DNA from: Puccinia triticina
Taxonomy: Eukaryota; Basidiomycota; Pucciniomycetes; Pucciniales; Pucciniaceae
NCBI RefSeq assembly: GCF_026914185.1
Contig: NC_070558.1
Location: forward strand, 8,379,501 to 8,443,500
DNA: 64,000 nt
Direction: 5' to 3'
Below, one piece after another: positions 45,924 to 57,190 of this stretch (position 1 is the stretch's first letter; each line of letters begins with the position of its first letter). Below the pieces are notes generated by a model that saw only the letters and a list, made by a program, of their open reading frames with translations, made no database searches and was not told the DNA's origin. Both the position numbers and the translations under genes were made by a program.

Positions 45924-46233
45924 CCTTCCCCTTATACTTCTCACTTTCATATTTCATCTTGTTTCTCTTGTGCTTTTTTCCATGGTTCATCAAACAAAGA
46001 TCGCTTGACAGCTCTCCTCCCTTTCTCATCTTTGGCACCTCTGATTCGCCTCAACACATCGTCCATATTACCTCAGTGTAGGTATGGCTGTACAGCGTTT
46101 CATGCGTCGATCAGCTTCATTTGGCCCTTCGGACCTCACATATTAAGACGTCGAGATGTATGGTTGTCAAGTCGGCCAAAGCTTAGAAACTTACGTAGAG
46201 GTCGGGATAGCAAGTTGTGGCCATCGTGAGCAT

Positions 46234-46334
46234 GCGTTGTTGGTGTAGTGGTTAGCATTGAAGCCTTCCATGTCAGACGAGTGCCTGTGCTTGATGAATA
46301 GCTTTAGTCCGGGGTTCGAATCCCCGACAACGCA
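46234..46334 (+). tRNA. tRNA-Gly(UCC) with a 29-nt intron
   Basis: The acceptor stem GCGTTGT pairs with ACAACGC (discriminator A). The D arm is GGTGTAGTGGTTAGC. The anticodon stem GAAGC/GCTTT encloses a loop CTTCCA...A with anticodon TCC. The T arm is CGGGG-TTCGAAT-CCCCG. A 29-nt intron follows the base 3' of the anticodon (position 37/38), the canonical nuclear site. The box A/B promoter elements are intact. Confidence 0.93.
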
Positions 46335-46403
46335 GTATGTTTTTCTGACTGCCCGGGTAGCAAAATGCAACTTGAAACAAGCAAACAGCCAGCTTAACTA
46401 AGC

Positions 46404-46462
46404 CTCTCGAACGGAGGGTCCGGGGGACCCCGCCCGGAGGGCTCTCCGCAGGAGAGGCTTAC
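46404..46462. repeat. Imperfect hairpin with TAAGCCTCTC/GAGAGGCTTA arms
   Basis: A GC-rich interior (GGGTCCGGGGGACCC) lies between 10-bp complementary arms, 65 bp downstream of the tRNA. It may be a small MITE-like or structured element. No target duplication was identified. Confidence 0.5.
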
Positions 46463-46519
46463 GCCTAATGTCTGAAGTCTGGCAGGGAAAGGAAGGATAT
46501 TCAACCCCAAAACCACTAA

Positions 46520-47598
46520 GAGCATCCACCACCGTCTCTGTAAACCCGCTCGGTAAGGCAGATTTATAGAGTATGTAAGGGATTTTACACCCCCGTGCCC
46601 TCTTTAGGGCTCTTTAGCTAAATGGTTGTTCGGTAAATCTTTAAGGCTCGCTAGATTTACCCACCGCTAAAGAGCCTCCGTAAGGAAGATTTTGCAGAGC
46701 CTACATAATCCTACATAGCTGCATGTGTATAACCCTTACCCCCCCCCCCCCCCCTCTGGGCCTCCACCAACAAAAAAAAACTTGGATGACCTGTCATCGA
46801 TAGACTGGCATGTACATAACAACTATCAACAGGAGGACCGGCCATTGAAAGACCGGGCATCAATAGGATGCCAGGGCGTCAATACGATGACCAGTCATTG
46901 ATAGACCGCTCATAACATAACGGTCATTGATACAACGACCGGTCATCAATATATTGGTCAGACCGACTGGTAATCGATAGACCGGGTATTAATAGGATGC
47001 CCGGTCATTGATAGACCGGGCATCAATACGATGACCAGTCATAACAAAACTAGGATGACCGGTCATCGATGTGACCGGTGATCAATAGGATGACCGGGCA
47101 TCCGATCGGATGACCGTCATGTTGTTCAATACAGGATGACCGGTCATTGATGTGACCAATACAATGACCGGTCATTGATGTGACCGATACAATGACCGGT
47201 CATTGCTGTGACCAATACAATGACCGGTCATCGATGCGACCAATAGGATGACCGGTCATCGATGTGACCGATAGGATGACTGGTCATCAATGTGACCGTC
47301 GATACAATGACCGGTCATTGATGCGACTGATAGGATGACCGGTCACCGATGTGACCAGTAGGATGACAGGTCATGATCAATAGGATGACCATTGTGTGTG
47401 TTGCTTAAAGAGGGGTGTACATATTTATGTATGTAGACACCAGGGTGGCGGTGGTGTCTTTATCTAAATTGGTGTTGTCTACCGAGCCGCTATCTAGCGA
47501 TGAGGGTGAGTTTTTTCTTTAGCTATAGCTGCTAAGCAACCGAGCCTCGCGGGACTCGCTGGCTACCTAAAGATTTACCTAGACGGTGGTGGATGCTC
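46520..47598. mobile_element. Harbinger-type non-autonomous element carrying a satellite, 1.08 kb
   Basis: Ends GAGCATCCACCACCGTCT and AGACGGTGGTGGATGCTC are flanked by TAA (46517-46519 and 47599-47601). The subterminal regions carry GTAAATCTTTAAGG/CTAAAGATTTACC, and a 28-bp satellite fills the middle. There is no transposase. Confidence 0.86.
46790..47395. repeat. Satellite of about 28-bp units around the palindrome ATGACCGGTCAT
   Basis: Typical unit: ATGACCGGTCATTGATGTGACC plus AATACA or AATAGG. Seven exact ATGACCGGTCAT copies lie between about 47040 and 47330; earlier units are diverged (GACCGGGCATCAATAGGATG). Confidence 0.88.
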
Positions 47599-47601
47599 TA
47601 A

Positions 47602-47998
47602 GGCTTTGTTTGGAGCCAATATAAATATAGGTGATATAATCATTGGTTAATTCGTTGGTTTGCATAATTTTATGCATGCATAAATCATAAAATCATAAAA
47701 TCTTTTTTGCAGGGGATATGACTGTCTGATTATGTAATACAAAATTTCCTCACCAAAATATTCTTATGATTTTATGATTTATGCATGCATAAAATTATGC
47801 AAACCAACTTTGAACACCATAAATGGTATTATGGTGCTGAAGATGGCTGAATCAGTTAAATCTGACTTCATAGTTGATGAGACCAGTACTGTAGGTTTCC
47901 TACAAAAAAAATGGATTCTTTATGTTGAGTTTTGTATTTTTTTATTGAATTTACAAATGATTATGTCACCTATATTTAGATTGGCTCCAAACGGGGCC
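47602..47998. mobile_element. Foldback Harbinger-type MITE with a nested MITE
   Basis: Ends GGCTTTGTTTGGAGCC and GGCTCCAAACGGGGCC are flanked by TAA (47599-47601 shared with the previous element, and 47999-48001). It is the same family as 2835-3219. A second MITE, about 47654-47817 (TTGGTTTGCATAATTTTATG arms, right end CAACTTTGAACACC), is inserted in its left half. Confidence 0.83.
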
Positions 47999-48001
47999 TA
48001 A

Positions 48002-49112
48002 ATAATTATTTAAAAATCAGCAAAATATGTACAAAAAAAACTGAACAGGCAGTTTCATTGGCAGTGCTGATGTGCACCCTCACCCAAAATTTTGAGCAAA
48101 AAGCTCCAAAACTGATTGAAGGGATCCGTTTTGAAGGTCAAAGGAACCCTGAAGGATATTACATTGCTCTGAAGATCCATTTTCGGATTTTCTGATAATA
48201 TGCACAATTGAGTTTCCTATATGCAACAAAATGCAACACTACATGTGTAGGATCTGCGGGTTTGCGGATCCAGGATCCACCAGGCATGATGGTTGTGCAT
48301 CCTTAGTTTACATTTCTTTATGTTTTTTTATTTTTAAACCATTAGTACAGTGCAAATGGTTTGGATTGAGGAGATGAGACCTGTGCCAAATGAAAGCTGA
48401 GGTCCAGAAGTATCTTTTGGCTCTGGGGCAGGTCCACAGGACCTGAGGGGGAGGCTGGCTGAGGCTTAATATTTTCCCTCCAGCCATTTGTGATTTCTTT
48501 CCCAGCCAAAATTTTGACATTACGCGCAAGTCCCTCCCTGCGGGAGGGGCCGCTTTGCGGCCAGCCACAGCGAGCCTCCCACCAGGGGGGACTTGTGTTA
48601 AGTTAGAGCAAACAGCAATAGCAAGAAACCTTGCGGTCAGATAGGCCAAAACTTTTGGCTGCTGATTTCAGCCTCAAAACCTGTATGTCTCCTGTGTGCC
48701 AGGAATGCAATCAGAAGAAAAATCCCAGTTTCTTTGTTTTTAACTTTGGGGCCTCCAGGGTTGCACCATTGCAATGATTTTATGCCATTCTGGCCCTTTG
48801 CCTCACATCCTGCGGCCCCATGGCCGGCCCAGCACCCCCCTTGAGCCAACCCAGCCGTCCAAAGGGGCTTTGAATGCCTGTACAGTGAAGCTGTACAGGC
48901 CTGTGGCTGAAATGCAGAAATCATTTTCAGCTATATAAGGCTGTAGCTTGTAAGCTTTCTTGCTTCTGCTGTATCAGAATAAAAATTTGGGAAGTGGAGC
49001 CTGAAAAATCTCAAAGAACTGGAAGGTAGAATTGCATAAGAGACTAATCCACTTGTAATTACAATTGAGCTCTTTTAGAGATAAGAGAGTAGATACATCT
49101 TATTACCTGGAA
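48002..49112. other. No supported gene
   Basis: A GCAAGTCCCTCCC...GGGGGGACTTG foldback at about 48526-48594 may be a small MITE; a shorter relative is at 50988-51049. A minus-strand frame at 48637-48924 is not recognisable. Confidence 0.4.
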
Positions 49113-49119
49113 GCAGGCT

Positions 49120-49860
49120 CAACAATGGGCCTTTACTATACAGATATTGGTATAGTATAGTTATTGTATTTTTTTTGGTCCAATAACAGTACTGTTATTT
49201 CCATTTTTCCGTAATGAAATTTTAATACTATATCCAATTGCATGAGGATTTTTCTTTTTTTTTTGAAAATACTATATCCAAATGAAGGTAGAAACAAAAA
49301 AATCTCAATACTATACTGGCCAGATGTGGCCAGTACCACTACTCAGTAGGGATTAAAATCTATCTATTTCTTGGGCTTGGGGATCAGAGCACCCAAAGCC
49401 TTTCCAGCCTCAGCAAAGTCCCCTGAAAGGGAAAAATCCTCACAATGCCACATAAGGCTGCTGAAGGATTTTGAAGTAGTTGAAGGGAACAGACAACCAT
49501 GTCTGGAGCCACAGAGAACAATCTCTCAACAGAACAAGACCTAACTGGTGGTCCTAAATAAGCCCTTGCTATTGCCGCAAGGACCAGGTAGGTGGCATGG
49601 TTCACCTGTACAATCATCAGGAGCCCACATGTCATTGCCTTATGTTTACACCTGGTTAAGCGCGTTATCGCGGTAACCAGGGGCAAAAAAAGTTACTATA
49701 CCTGTATTTTTTGTTTCAGAGAAAAACCACAGAATACTATATGGGCCAATTGCAGCAAGGGCCAATACTAGTACAGTTATTAGTATAGGTTGGTACAACC
49801 AGACCTATACAATAACAGAAAGGCCTGGCTATAGTAGAGTATAGTATAGGCCCATTGTTG
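49120..49860. mobile_element. Truncated hAT element, 741 bp, with TATAGTA subterminal repeats
   Basis: Ends CAACAATGGGCC and GGCCCATTGTTG are flanked by GCAGGCT (49113-49119 and 49861-49867). The subterminal zones consist of TATAGTATAG/ATACTATA motifs. It retains the 3' end of a transposase gene on the minus strand. Confidence 0.85.
49384..49686 (-). pseudogene. C-terminal hAT transposase relic
   Basis: ARAYLGPPVRSCSVERLFSV matches the dimerisation domain of the intact transposase (ARAYLG...SSCAVERLFSA). After a frameshift the sequence continues in another frame as SSLMWHCEDFSLSGDFAEAG to a stop near 49362, colinear with the intact protein's SSLMWLREQV...LTGDFEEAG. The N-terminal and catalytic parts are deleted. 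Confidence 0.87.
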
Positions 49861-49867
49861 GCAGGCT

Positions 49868-50490
49868 GAAGGCTGCTGACTTGAGATAGAGTTTTAGCAA
49901 CTGTTATTCTGTGGTGCTGCAGCCGTTCTATTGATTTTTTGGCTTATTGTCAGCATCTACTCTTTTTCATCTGAAGTTCAAGCTAGCTCTGCTTACTGGG
50001 CCAGGATTGTTTCCTCTTTTTGACCTAGCTTAGGTGCAACACCAGGACCTTACCACCAAGATTTTCTGTTAATCAGTTTTGGTGGTGTTAGTCCTGCTTG
50101 TGTGCTTTTTTTCCTAGCTGAGAGGACTTGGCATCTCACCTCCTTTTATTCCTTTCTGGTTTGAGGTCAGGTGTTTGACATGTTAAAGCGGGGACAAGCA
50201 TTTAGATTTTTCCTTGTTGGTTAGCTGTTCAGAAACTCAAGTACTCACCTGAGGTGTTTATCAAGATTCTGTCCAGTAACAACAATTGACAGAGGTTTTA
50301 TATTTTATCCATCTTGCTGCTTGTGTTGTTGGTACCTACATTCACCAAATAGGTGCTATCAGTTTTTCCAACTTCACGAGTGGCTTGGGCTGCGGGAAAG
50401 GGTTCACTTTGCTTACCTAACTCCACAGCTTCTGAGTTTTGCGGCACCCTCCTCAGCTTATGAGCAGGGGGCCGGTCTCCAGGGCCTGTA
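49868..50490. other. No supported gene
   Basis: AT- and T-rich sequence without coding frames or recognised repeats. Confidence 0.4.
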
Positions 50491-50494
50491 TTCT

Positions 50495-50635
50495 GACAGA
50501 GCCTACCTTCTTGCCTATTCTTACAGAGCCTACCTTCTTGTCTATTATTACAGAGCCTACCTTCTTGCCTATTATTACAGAGCCTAACTTCTTGCCTATT
50601 CTTAAAGAGCCTACCTTCTTGCCTACTAAAGAAAG
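50495..50635. repeat. Minisatellite, 27-bp unit, 5 copies
   Basis: The unit TACAGAGCCTACCTTCTTGCC plus TATTAT is repeated head-to-tail. As 27 is a multiple of three, frames stay open with 9-residue cycles (EPTFLPIIT, YRAYLLAYY). No gene context supports expression. Confidence 0.88.
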
Positions 50636-51909
50636 CTATGTCAAAAGTGGCAATATTGAGATTTCTATGTGTGTTTCAAGAAACCCATTTTTTATTCTCT
50701 AGAGGGGCTTTGAGGGTTGTGAAAGGGGTGTGATGGTGGTCCGCCCCTACAATCAATCTGTAATTCCTGTGACATATTGGCCAAATTTACCAGTGATAAG
50801 TGATTTCAGCCTGATTGATGCCTTTTTTTAAAAAAAATCAACAAGTTCAGAATATGTGGTAGATCATCAGGATTACAAGGTGACATTGGATTCTCAAATT
50901 TTGGAGAGGTTGAGTGTCATCTGAGGGGTTTTATGGCCTTTCCAGCCATTTTGCTGGTGCTGCTCACACAAGAACCCCAACATTGCTTGCAAGTCCCTCC
51001 CTGGCGGTAAGGTGCTTACACCTTGTGAGCATGGGAGGGACTTTCTTTAATTTTTGTGATGAATGATCCTTGAAAAAGTGATGAAAAGACATCTTCTGCA
51101 GAAGTTTCAAGACCATACTTGTATCTTCAATGTGTTTCAAGCCGTTTAGGCTCCAAAATGTTTTGTCCACTCAAGCTCACTGAAACCTACTGAACCTGAA
51201 TCCCAGGACATTTAGAATTATGGCACTGCTGAAATTTAGTCAACATCACCAGCCAATTCTGTCTGCCAGCAGGACCCTAAATGTGGGGAATTTAAAGTCT
51301 GGAATTTTGGCTAAATTCATACATCAGGGGGGCACCAGGAAATGGCCTTTTTGGGGCCAATTCATAAATTTTCATGTGTATACTTGAGGCAAAATCCCCC
51401 AAACCCAGACAAAAACCAGGGTTTCACAGGTAGTATAAACCTTGGTGGAAATTTCATAAATTTCTGTCATGTTTGATGCCTAACTGTTGAGTGGTAGCTG
51501 TTGAAACTTGATGTACTTCCTGTGGCATCATCACTTGCTGACATCTGAAACTGTTGAAAGAATTCAGAAAACTAAAAGGTTTATCTTTATTTTTATAAGT
51601 ATAAACACCATGGGAGTTTGCTTGGCACTTGCGTGCAAGTGCCATTGCACATTATTGTTTAAGGACCCTGTTAGATATATCCTGGAACTTGAGCCTCAAT
51701 GTATGCTGAACTCATGATGAATTTATGTTCAACTTATGCTCAATTGAGCTGAAGGCACTTTGGAAAGGAGTTGAATTCAATTGAAAACCAGCTCCAACTT
51801 GACTCTAGTCATTACTGGAACTATTTCAGAACACATTTTCAACTACCTTGCAAAGCAATATCAAATCCTTGGCAGAAACAAGGTATTTACCACAGGAATC
51901 ATATATTTC
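50636..51909. other. No supported gene
   Basis: AT-rich sequence. A short GCAAGTCCCTCCC...GGGAGGGACTT foldback lies at about 50988-51044. Confidence 0.4.
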
Positions 51910-52216
51910 TAGAGCTGGCCCCTATCATCTGTTGGTGGGTACTTGGCAGCCGCGGGCGGGTACCTGTGGAAGTGCGCAGGTATCCGCCGGGTGCGGGTGC
52001 AGGTGTTCAGTCTGGGTCCAAATTCAGGCAGGTACCTGCACACAAATCACCATTCTGCACAGCTCTGCTTGCCCCTAGTGCCCATTGGCGGGTACTAGGT
52101 ACCTGTGCGTGGGTACCTGTGGAAGTACACAGGTAACAGCCAGCAGGTGCGGGTTTCCATTCTGGGTCAAAATTCAGGATGAGGTGCAGGTACCCGGGTG
52201 CAAAGTGCCAGCTCTA
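51910..52216 (+). mobile_element. hAT-type MITE, 307 bp, copy 1
   Basis: Ends TAGAGCTGGC and GCCAGCTCTA are flanked by a perfect 8-bp duplication TATATTTC (51902-51909 and 52217-52224). The interior is rich in GCGGGTACCTG motifs in both orientations. Confidence 0.93.
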
Positions 52217-52289
52217 TATATTTCATTCTATCATGTGTTTATCATAAATCCCAAAAAGCTCGAGATATTTGAGTGGTACACAAAAAGAT

Positions 52290-52850
52290 ACATGTGTAAG
52301 TTTGTGTGACACATTCTTTAGTTGGTGAATGTTTTCACAAAATATTTGAAGTTCTGGGAAAAGTCCAGCGGAAAAAACCTCATATTAATCAGGAGTTGTG
52401 TATGACTTCAGAAAATATCCCCAAAATCATTTGTGTAAATATGGCTGAAAGTTATAAACAATTTTTGAAGGGTCCACCTAAGCCCCTGGCTCTGCATGAG
52501 CACTCAGGTTGGCATCACTTGGCTCAGTGATGAAAAATGTGACACGCCAGCACAAATGTGTAAATTTGTGTGACACATTCTTCAGCTGCTAAATTTTTTC
52601 CCAAGGGGGTTAAAATTCTGGGACAAGTCCAGGGGAGCCTCAGATTACCCAGGGTTTGTGAATTAATTCAGAAAATATCCTCAACAGGATTTCTGTACTG
52701 ATGGATGAAAATCAGATACAATTATTAAAGGATTCAGCTAATTTGACCCCCCTGGGATCGTGGGGTACTCATCTTGGCATTATATGGCTGGGTGATGGTC
52801 TACGTGTCACACGAACGCGCGCGCGTATGTTTGTGTGACACAATGTGTCA
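52290..52850. repeat. Diverged tandem duplication, period about 260 bp
   Basis: GTGTAAGTTTGTGTGACACATTC (about 52294) and GTGTAAATTTGTGTGACACATTC (about 52557) start two colinear copies that share TTCTGGGA(A/C)AAGTCCAG, TTCAGAAAATATCC and TGGCTSRGTGATG. A third partial start, GTATGTTTGTGTGACACA, is at about 52826. Confidence 0.8.
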
Positions 52851-52942
52851 CAGAAACCCGCACAGTTTACATGTTTTTGTGACAGTTGGCCCCACAGCGC
52901 CAAAGTCAAACCGTAGTACCAGAGCAAAATCAGACCTCCCAC

Positions 52943-53267
52943 TAGAGCTGACACTTTGCACCCGGGTACCCGCGGTGGGTGTGGTTACCTGCCTGAATTT
53001 TGACACAGAATGGACACCCCCACATGTACCCAGCACCCGCCGGCAGTTACCTGCGTACTTCCATGGTTACCCACCCACAGGTACCTAGTACCCGCCAATG
53101 GGCACTAGGGGCAAACAGAGCTGTGCAGAATGGTGATTTGTGTGAGGGTACCTCATGCCTAAATTTGGACCCAGACTGGACACCTGCACCCGCACCCGGC
53201 GGATACCTGCGCACTTCCACGGGTACCCGCCCATGTATCCACCAACGGGTACTAGGGACCAGCTCTA
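52943..53267 (-). mobile_element. hAT-type MITE, copy 2, inverted relative to copy 1
   Basis: Ends TAGAGCTGAC and CCAGCTCTA are flanked by CCTCCCAC/CCTCACAC (7/8). Its complement follows copy 1 closely over the whole length. The two copies are separated by 726 bp. Confidence 0.9.
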
Positions 53268-54740
53268 CCTCACACAGTTTCACTACACTCCATCCAAAGT
53301 TTTAAACATGTGTGATAGAAACAACTTAAAAAGAACTGGCAGCTTTTTGGTGTGTGCCCTGAAAATAAATACAAAAACGGTTTCAGAGAAAACTACTGGG
53401 TATGGGTTTCCAAAGAGGTCAAAAACCATGATAATTGAAATATGAGGAACTTTTGTCAAGCTTGAGGATCAAGTAAACCTTATCATTAAATTGGCCTGGT
53501 TTTCAGCATAGGTATGGCATACATTTTACACACACATTGCACAACACATTTGGTATGATTCCAGTTATTATACACTTACTTTGTGGCAGACATGAAATTG
53601 TCTTCCAACCAGCATCTAACTGAGATCCAACCAAATCTATGACTGAGTTCAGAGATGGCACTTGCAGACAAGTGTTGAGGAAACTCCCATGGTGAAAGTG
53701 TGCTAAGAATACAATGAGAATAAATGAAAATATCTTTTATACCTAAAAGGCAGATAAAATCTGCTGGCTATTGATTATTTAATAGTATATAAAGAAAAAT
53801 ATTCTTGAGGTAAACAAGGCTGAGTAATAACCTTATGACTAAGAAATAAAGATGATACTCGTTAGCACACAACAATTTTGATTGTGAAAATGAGTTTTTA
53901 AAGTGTTATTACTTTTGTTCAATAATGCTGTACAGGATTTAAGCAAATCTCTAGGCCTTTTCTTTGAGATCAATAACTGATAGTTCAGACAGTTTATTAT
54001 AAACTGTTTATCAGTTTCCTTTCATCTTGATATAAGATTTATTTTTAACAATCATTCAACTCACCACCAGGTGAAGTTATTTGAGTTATCAACTTCTTGT
54101 TGATTTTGATTTTAGATAGCTTTGTTCTGATGGTTGATGTCAAGAAGAATTGATTAGATCCTTGTTGACCGTTGATAAGGATTAGAATCATTAATTCACC
54201 TTGAGTTCAATGATTCTCGATCTTTGCTATCAATGTTTGATCATCAAGCATACTGCTCTTTTGCCAATCAGCTGTTCCATCACGGATCAGTTTGAATCTG
54301 CACATGAAAGAAAATCTTTCAGTTTTTTAACTTCCATGAGTACATGTGAAACACATGTTGCTCACCAGGAATTTTTTCTCTTTTGAGAGTTTGTGTCATA
54401 AGACAAATTCCAACAACTGTGGTGTGCGCGGATCTTGTGTACCGCTCAGTCAAAGTTGTATCATCATCAATCATAACCTAATCTAGCTTGCTCACTCTCC
54501 CCAGTCCTCATTCTCTCTATCCGCCAATAAACCAAATTATCCTTTCCTTCTTCTTTATTCCTTCAATCTTTGACCTCTCCTCAAACTCCAATCTCTCTCT
54601 CAAATCAATCACCAACTCAACTCCATCTAGCTGCAATAATCATCATCAGTGCATCACATCTTCAATCAGCTCAAGCTTCTTCTCTGAGGACTTCTTGTCC
54701 CTTTCTCAACTTGGTGAGAAGCAAACCAGCAACCCTATTG
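53268..54740. other. No supported gene
   Basis: AT-rich to about 54480, then a pyrimidine-rich stretch (54480-54720) resembling a leader or LTR sequence, but without identifiable borders. Confidence 0.4.
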
Positions 54741-54778
54741 ACTTTGGGGCAGGCTAAATGCACTACCAAACTTTACTA

Positions 54779-55397
54779 CACCACCGGTGCGATCGGACGG
54801 ATTCTTAACATCGCCCTGACATCAGTGTCGCCAAGATGTCAGTGCGACACTCTACAAAATCAGGGCAATGTTAGGAGAAGGTTGGCATTGGCTTGATGCC
54901 CGGGTTGATGTCGGTCAAACTTGATCGTAGCCCTGCTGTCCCAAGAGAAATGTCACCAGGATGTTGCTTTGCTGTGACATACTGGTAGTATCTGAGCGGC
55001 GATCCCCGCGACACACGCATTGCACGGGCGTTGAGTATGCTGGTGCGCTCGCGCAAAGAGCAATTTATTAGATATAGGTGTTGCTGCAGTGCCCCTCCCG
55101 GCAGGCACTGTAGTCAATGTGGGGATGCGTTCCGCTGTCCCCAGCAGCTGCATGGTGAGTGTTTGATTCCCACCTGAAGCAGGGCTTCCCTCGGGGTGCC
55201 TGAGTGCTTTTTGAGGGGGTGGATATCTTCCCGCGGCATCACCCCGACGCCTCCAGCACATTGAGGCGTTGTCGGTGCCTGACACCCGCCTGACATAATG
55301 TTGTGGCGACCCGACTAGGACGTAAAGTCTTTCAGGGGCTGGCAATATTGCCCCAATATTGCCAAGGCATTGGGCCAATATCCAGCTGCACCGGTGG
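54779..55397. mobile_element. Inverted-repeat element of about 620 bp, possibly TA-flanked
   Basis: CACCACCGGTGC near 54780 and GCACCGGTGGTG near 55386 form terminal inverted repeats next to TA on both sides. Internal hairpins include GACATCAGTGTCGC...GCGACACT and GAGGCGT motifs. Weak evidence for a mariner-type MITE. Confidence 0.5.
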
Positions 55398-55399
55398 TG

Positions 55400-55741
55400 T
55401 ACATGTACTCCAAAAATGGAGTGCACAATTGTGTACTGCAAAAATATTGGAGTGTACAACGTTTCACTCCATGAATTACTGGATTAAACATACAGCCACT
55501 CCAAAAAATGTTCAGTTTTTGGATTGTTTAATCCTTATTTTGGAGTGCACTATTGTCCACTCCTTTTTCAACTTTTTTTTCTATTTTTTGCTCTGGGAAA
55601 TGGAGTGCAACACAATTCACTCCTATACTAAACACAAGGTCTGCCTCCAAGACCTTCCAGGTTTGCTTGAACTTGTTCAAAAATGGCCTGACTTGAGTCT
55701 ATAGATATAAGGATTTGGAATCCCAAGTTTCTTTTTTCTTT
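55400..55741. repeat. GGAGTGCA-motif-rich sequence, possibly part of an outer MULE-like element
   Basis: GGAGTGCA/TGCACTCC and ACTCCAAAA recur many times. GGGGCAGGCTAAATGCACTA at 54742-54761 resembles the terminus of the next element, suggesting an older, larger relative around it. Its right end was not found. Confidence 0.5.
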
Positions 55742-56109
55742 GGGTCAGCCTAACTGCACTCCAATATTTTACTGTGTGCACTCCACATTTCTGGTGTTGG
55801 GCTCCAGCACTCCAAAAATGTTGGATTGCCTTGATGTTGAACTCCCAAAACATGGAGTCCCTAGATGGGCACTCCATGTTTATTGGAGTCAACTGGGTAC
55901 TCCAAAATTGACCAAAATAGGGGAGTGCAGCTAGATGCACTCCAAAAAAAAATCGAGTGCAAGCCCAAACACTCCACATTTTCAGTGAAGGATTCTGGCT
56001 TTGCACTCCAGCTGGCAAATACCAAATGGAGTGCATTGGGGTGCACTCCAAGTATCCTTTTTTTTTGGAGTTTTCACAGCACATAGCCCGAGTGGAGTAC
56101 ACTGACCAG

Positions 56110-57150
56110 CCATCAAGTGGCATACACCCTCAATGACCGGTCAGTGCTGGTCAGCTAGGGGAAAAACATCTCCTCAAGATGACCGGTCTGGGCCGTCATT
56201 GCACCCCGGCCAGCAAGTGGGGCTTGTACTCCACTTGAAAACCAACCGTAAAGCCATGTACACACCCCACCTGGTGGATTGAGTGCAGTACACACTCACC
56301 TCAATGATCGGCAATTGAGCAGAGGACACACCCCACTTGATGGCCAATCACCAAGTAGATTGCCACTCAATGGTCATTGAGTGGAGGAGACCCACTAAAT
56401 GGCCAAGGTGCTACTCCCCTTGGTGACCGGCACAGACCGGCAATTGAGAGAAGATTTCACTCCCCTTGATGACTGGCACAGACCGGTCATTGAGGGATGT
56501 TACTCCCCTCAATAACCGGCACAGGCAGGTCATCAAGAGATGTAACTCACCTCAATGACCGGTGATAACCAGTCATTGAGAGATGTTACTCCCCTCATTT
56601 ACCGGCACAGACTGCTCATCAAGAGATGTGACTCACCTCGATGACTGGTGATGACCGGTCATCAAGAGGAGGTGTTATTACCCTTGATGACCAGTCTGTG
56701 CTGGTCATTGAGGGGAGCAACATCTCTCAATGACCGGTCTGTGCCGGTCATTGGGAGGTGTGACTGATGACTGGTCCCCACTGGTCATCAAGAGGTGTGA
56801 GTCCCCTTGATGACTGGTCCACGCTGGTCATCAAGAGGTGTGAGTCCCCTTGATGACCGGTCCCTGCTGTTCATCAAGAGGTGTGAGTCCCCTTGATGAC
56901 CGGTCCCCACCGGCACCGGTCATTGAGAGGTGTGAGTCCCCTCAATGACCGGTCTGCGCCGGTCATTGAGAGGTATGAGTCCCCTCAATGACTGGTCCGG
57001 GCCGGTCATGGAGAGGTATGAGTCCCCTCAATGACCGGCCATCAAGAGGTGTGACTGATGACCGGTCCGTGCCGGTCATTGAGAGGTGTGATTTCCCTCA
57101 ATGACTGGCGGTCCTGCACAGACGGGCGATTGAGAGGAGATTTCAATCCG
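56110..57150. repeat. Satellite of inverted CAATGACCGGTC...GCCGGTCATTG pairs
   Basis: Units of about 45-65 bp contain (C)AATGACCGGTC, a short CTGTG/CCCAC spacer, (G)CCGGTCATTGAG, and AGAGGTGTGAGTCCCCT or AGATGTTACTCCCCT. There are some 15-20 units with variable order (TTGATGACCGGT and CTCAATGACCGGT forms). Part of the motif is the ATGACCGGTCAT palindrome of 46790-47395. Confidence 0.85.
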
Positions 57151-57190
57151 CTCTATGCCGGTATGTGCCGGTGTGAGGATAAAGGCTGGT

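Noticed and set aside
55303..55704. 133-codon plus-strand frame
   Set aside because: Composed of GGAGTGCA/ACTCCAAAA iterations of the MULE-like repeats.
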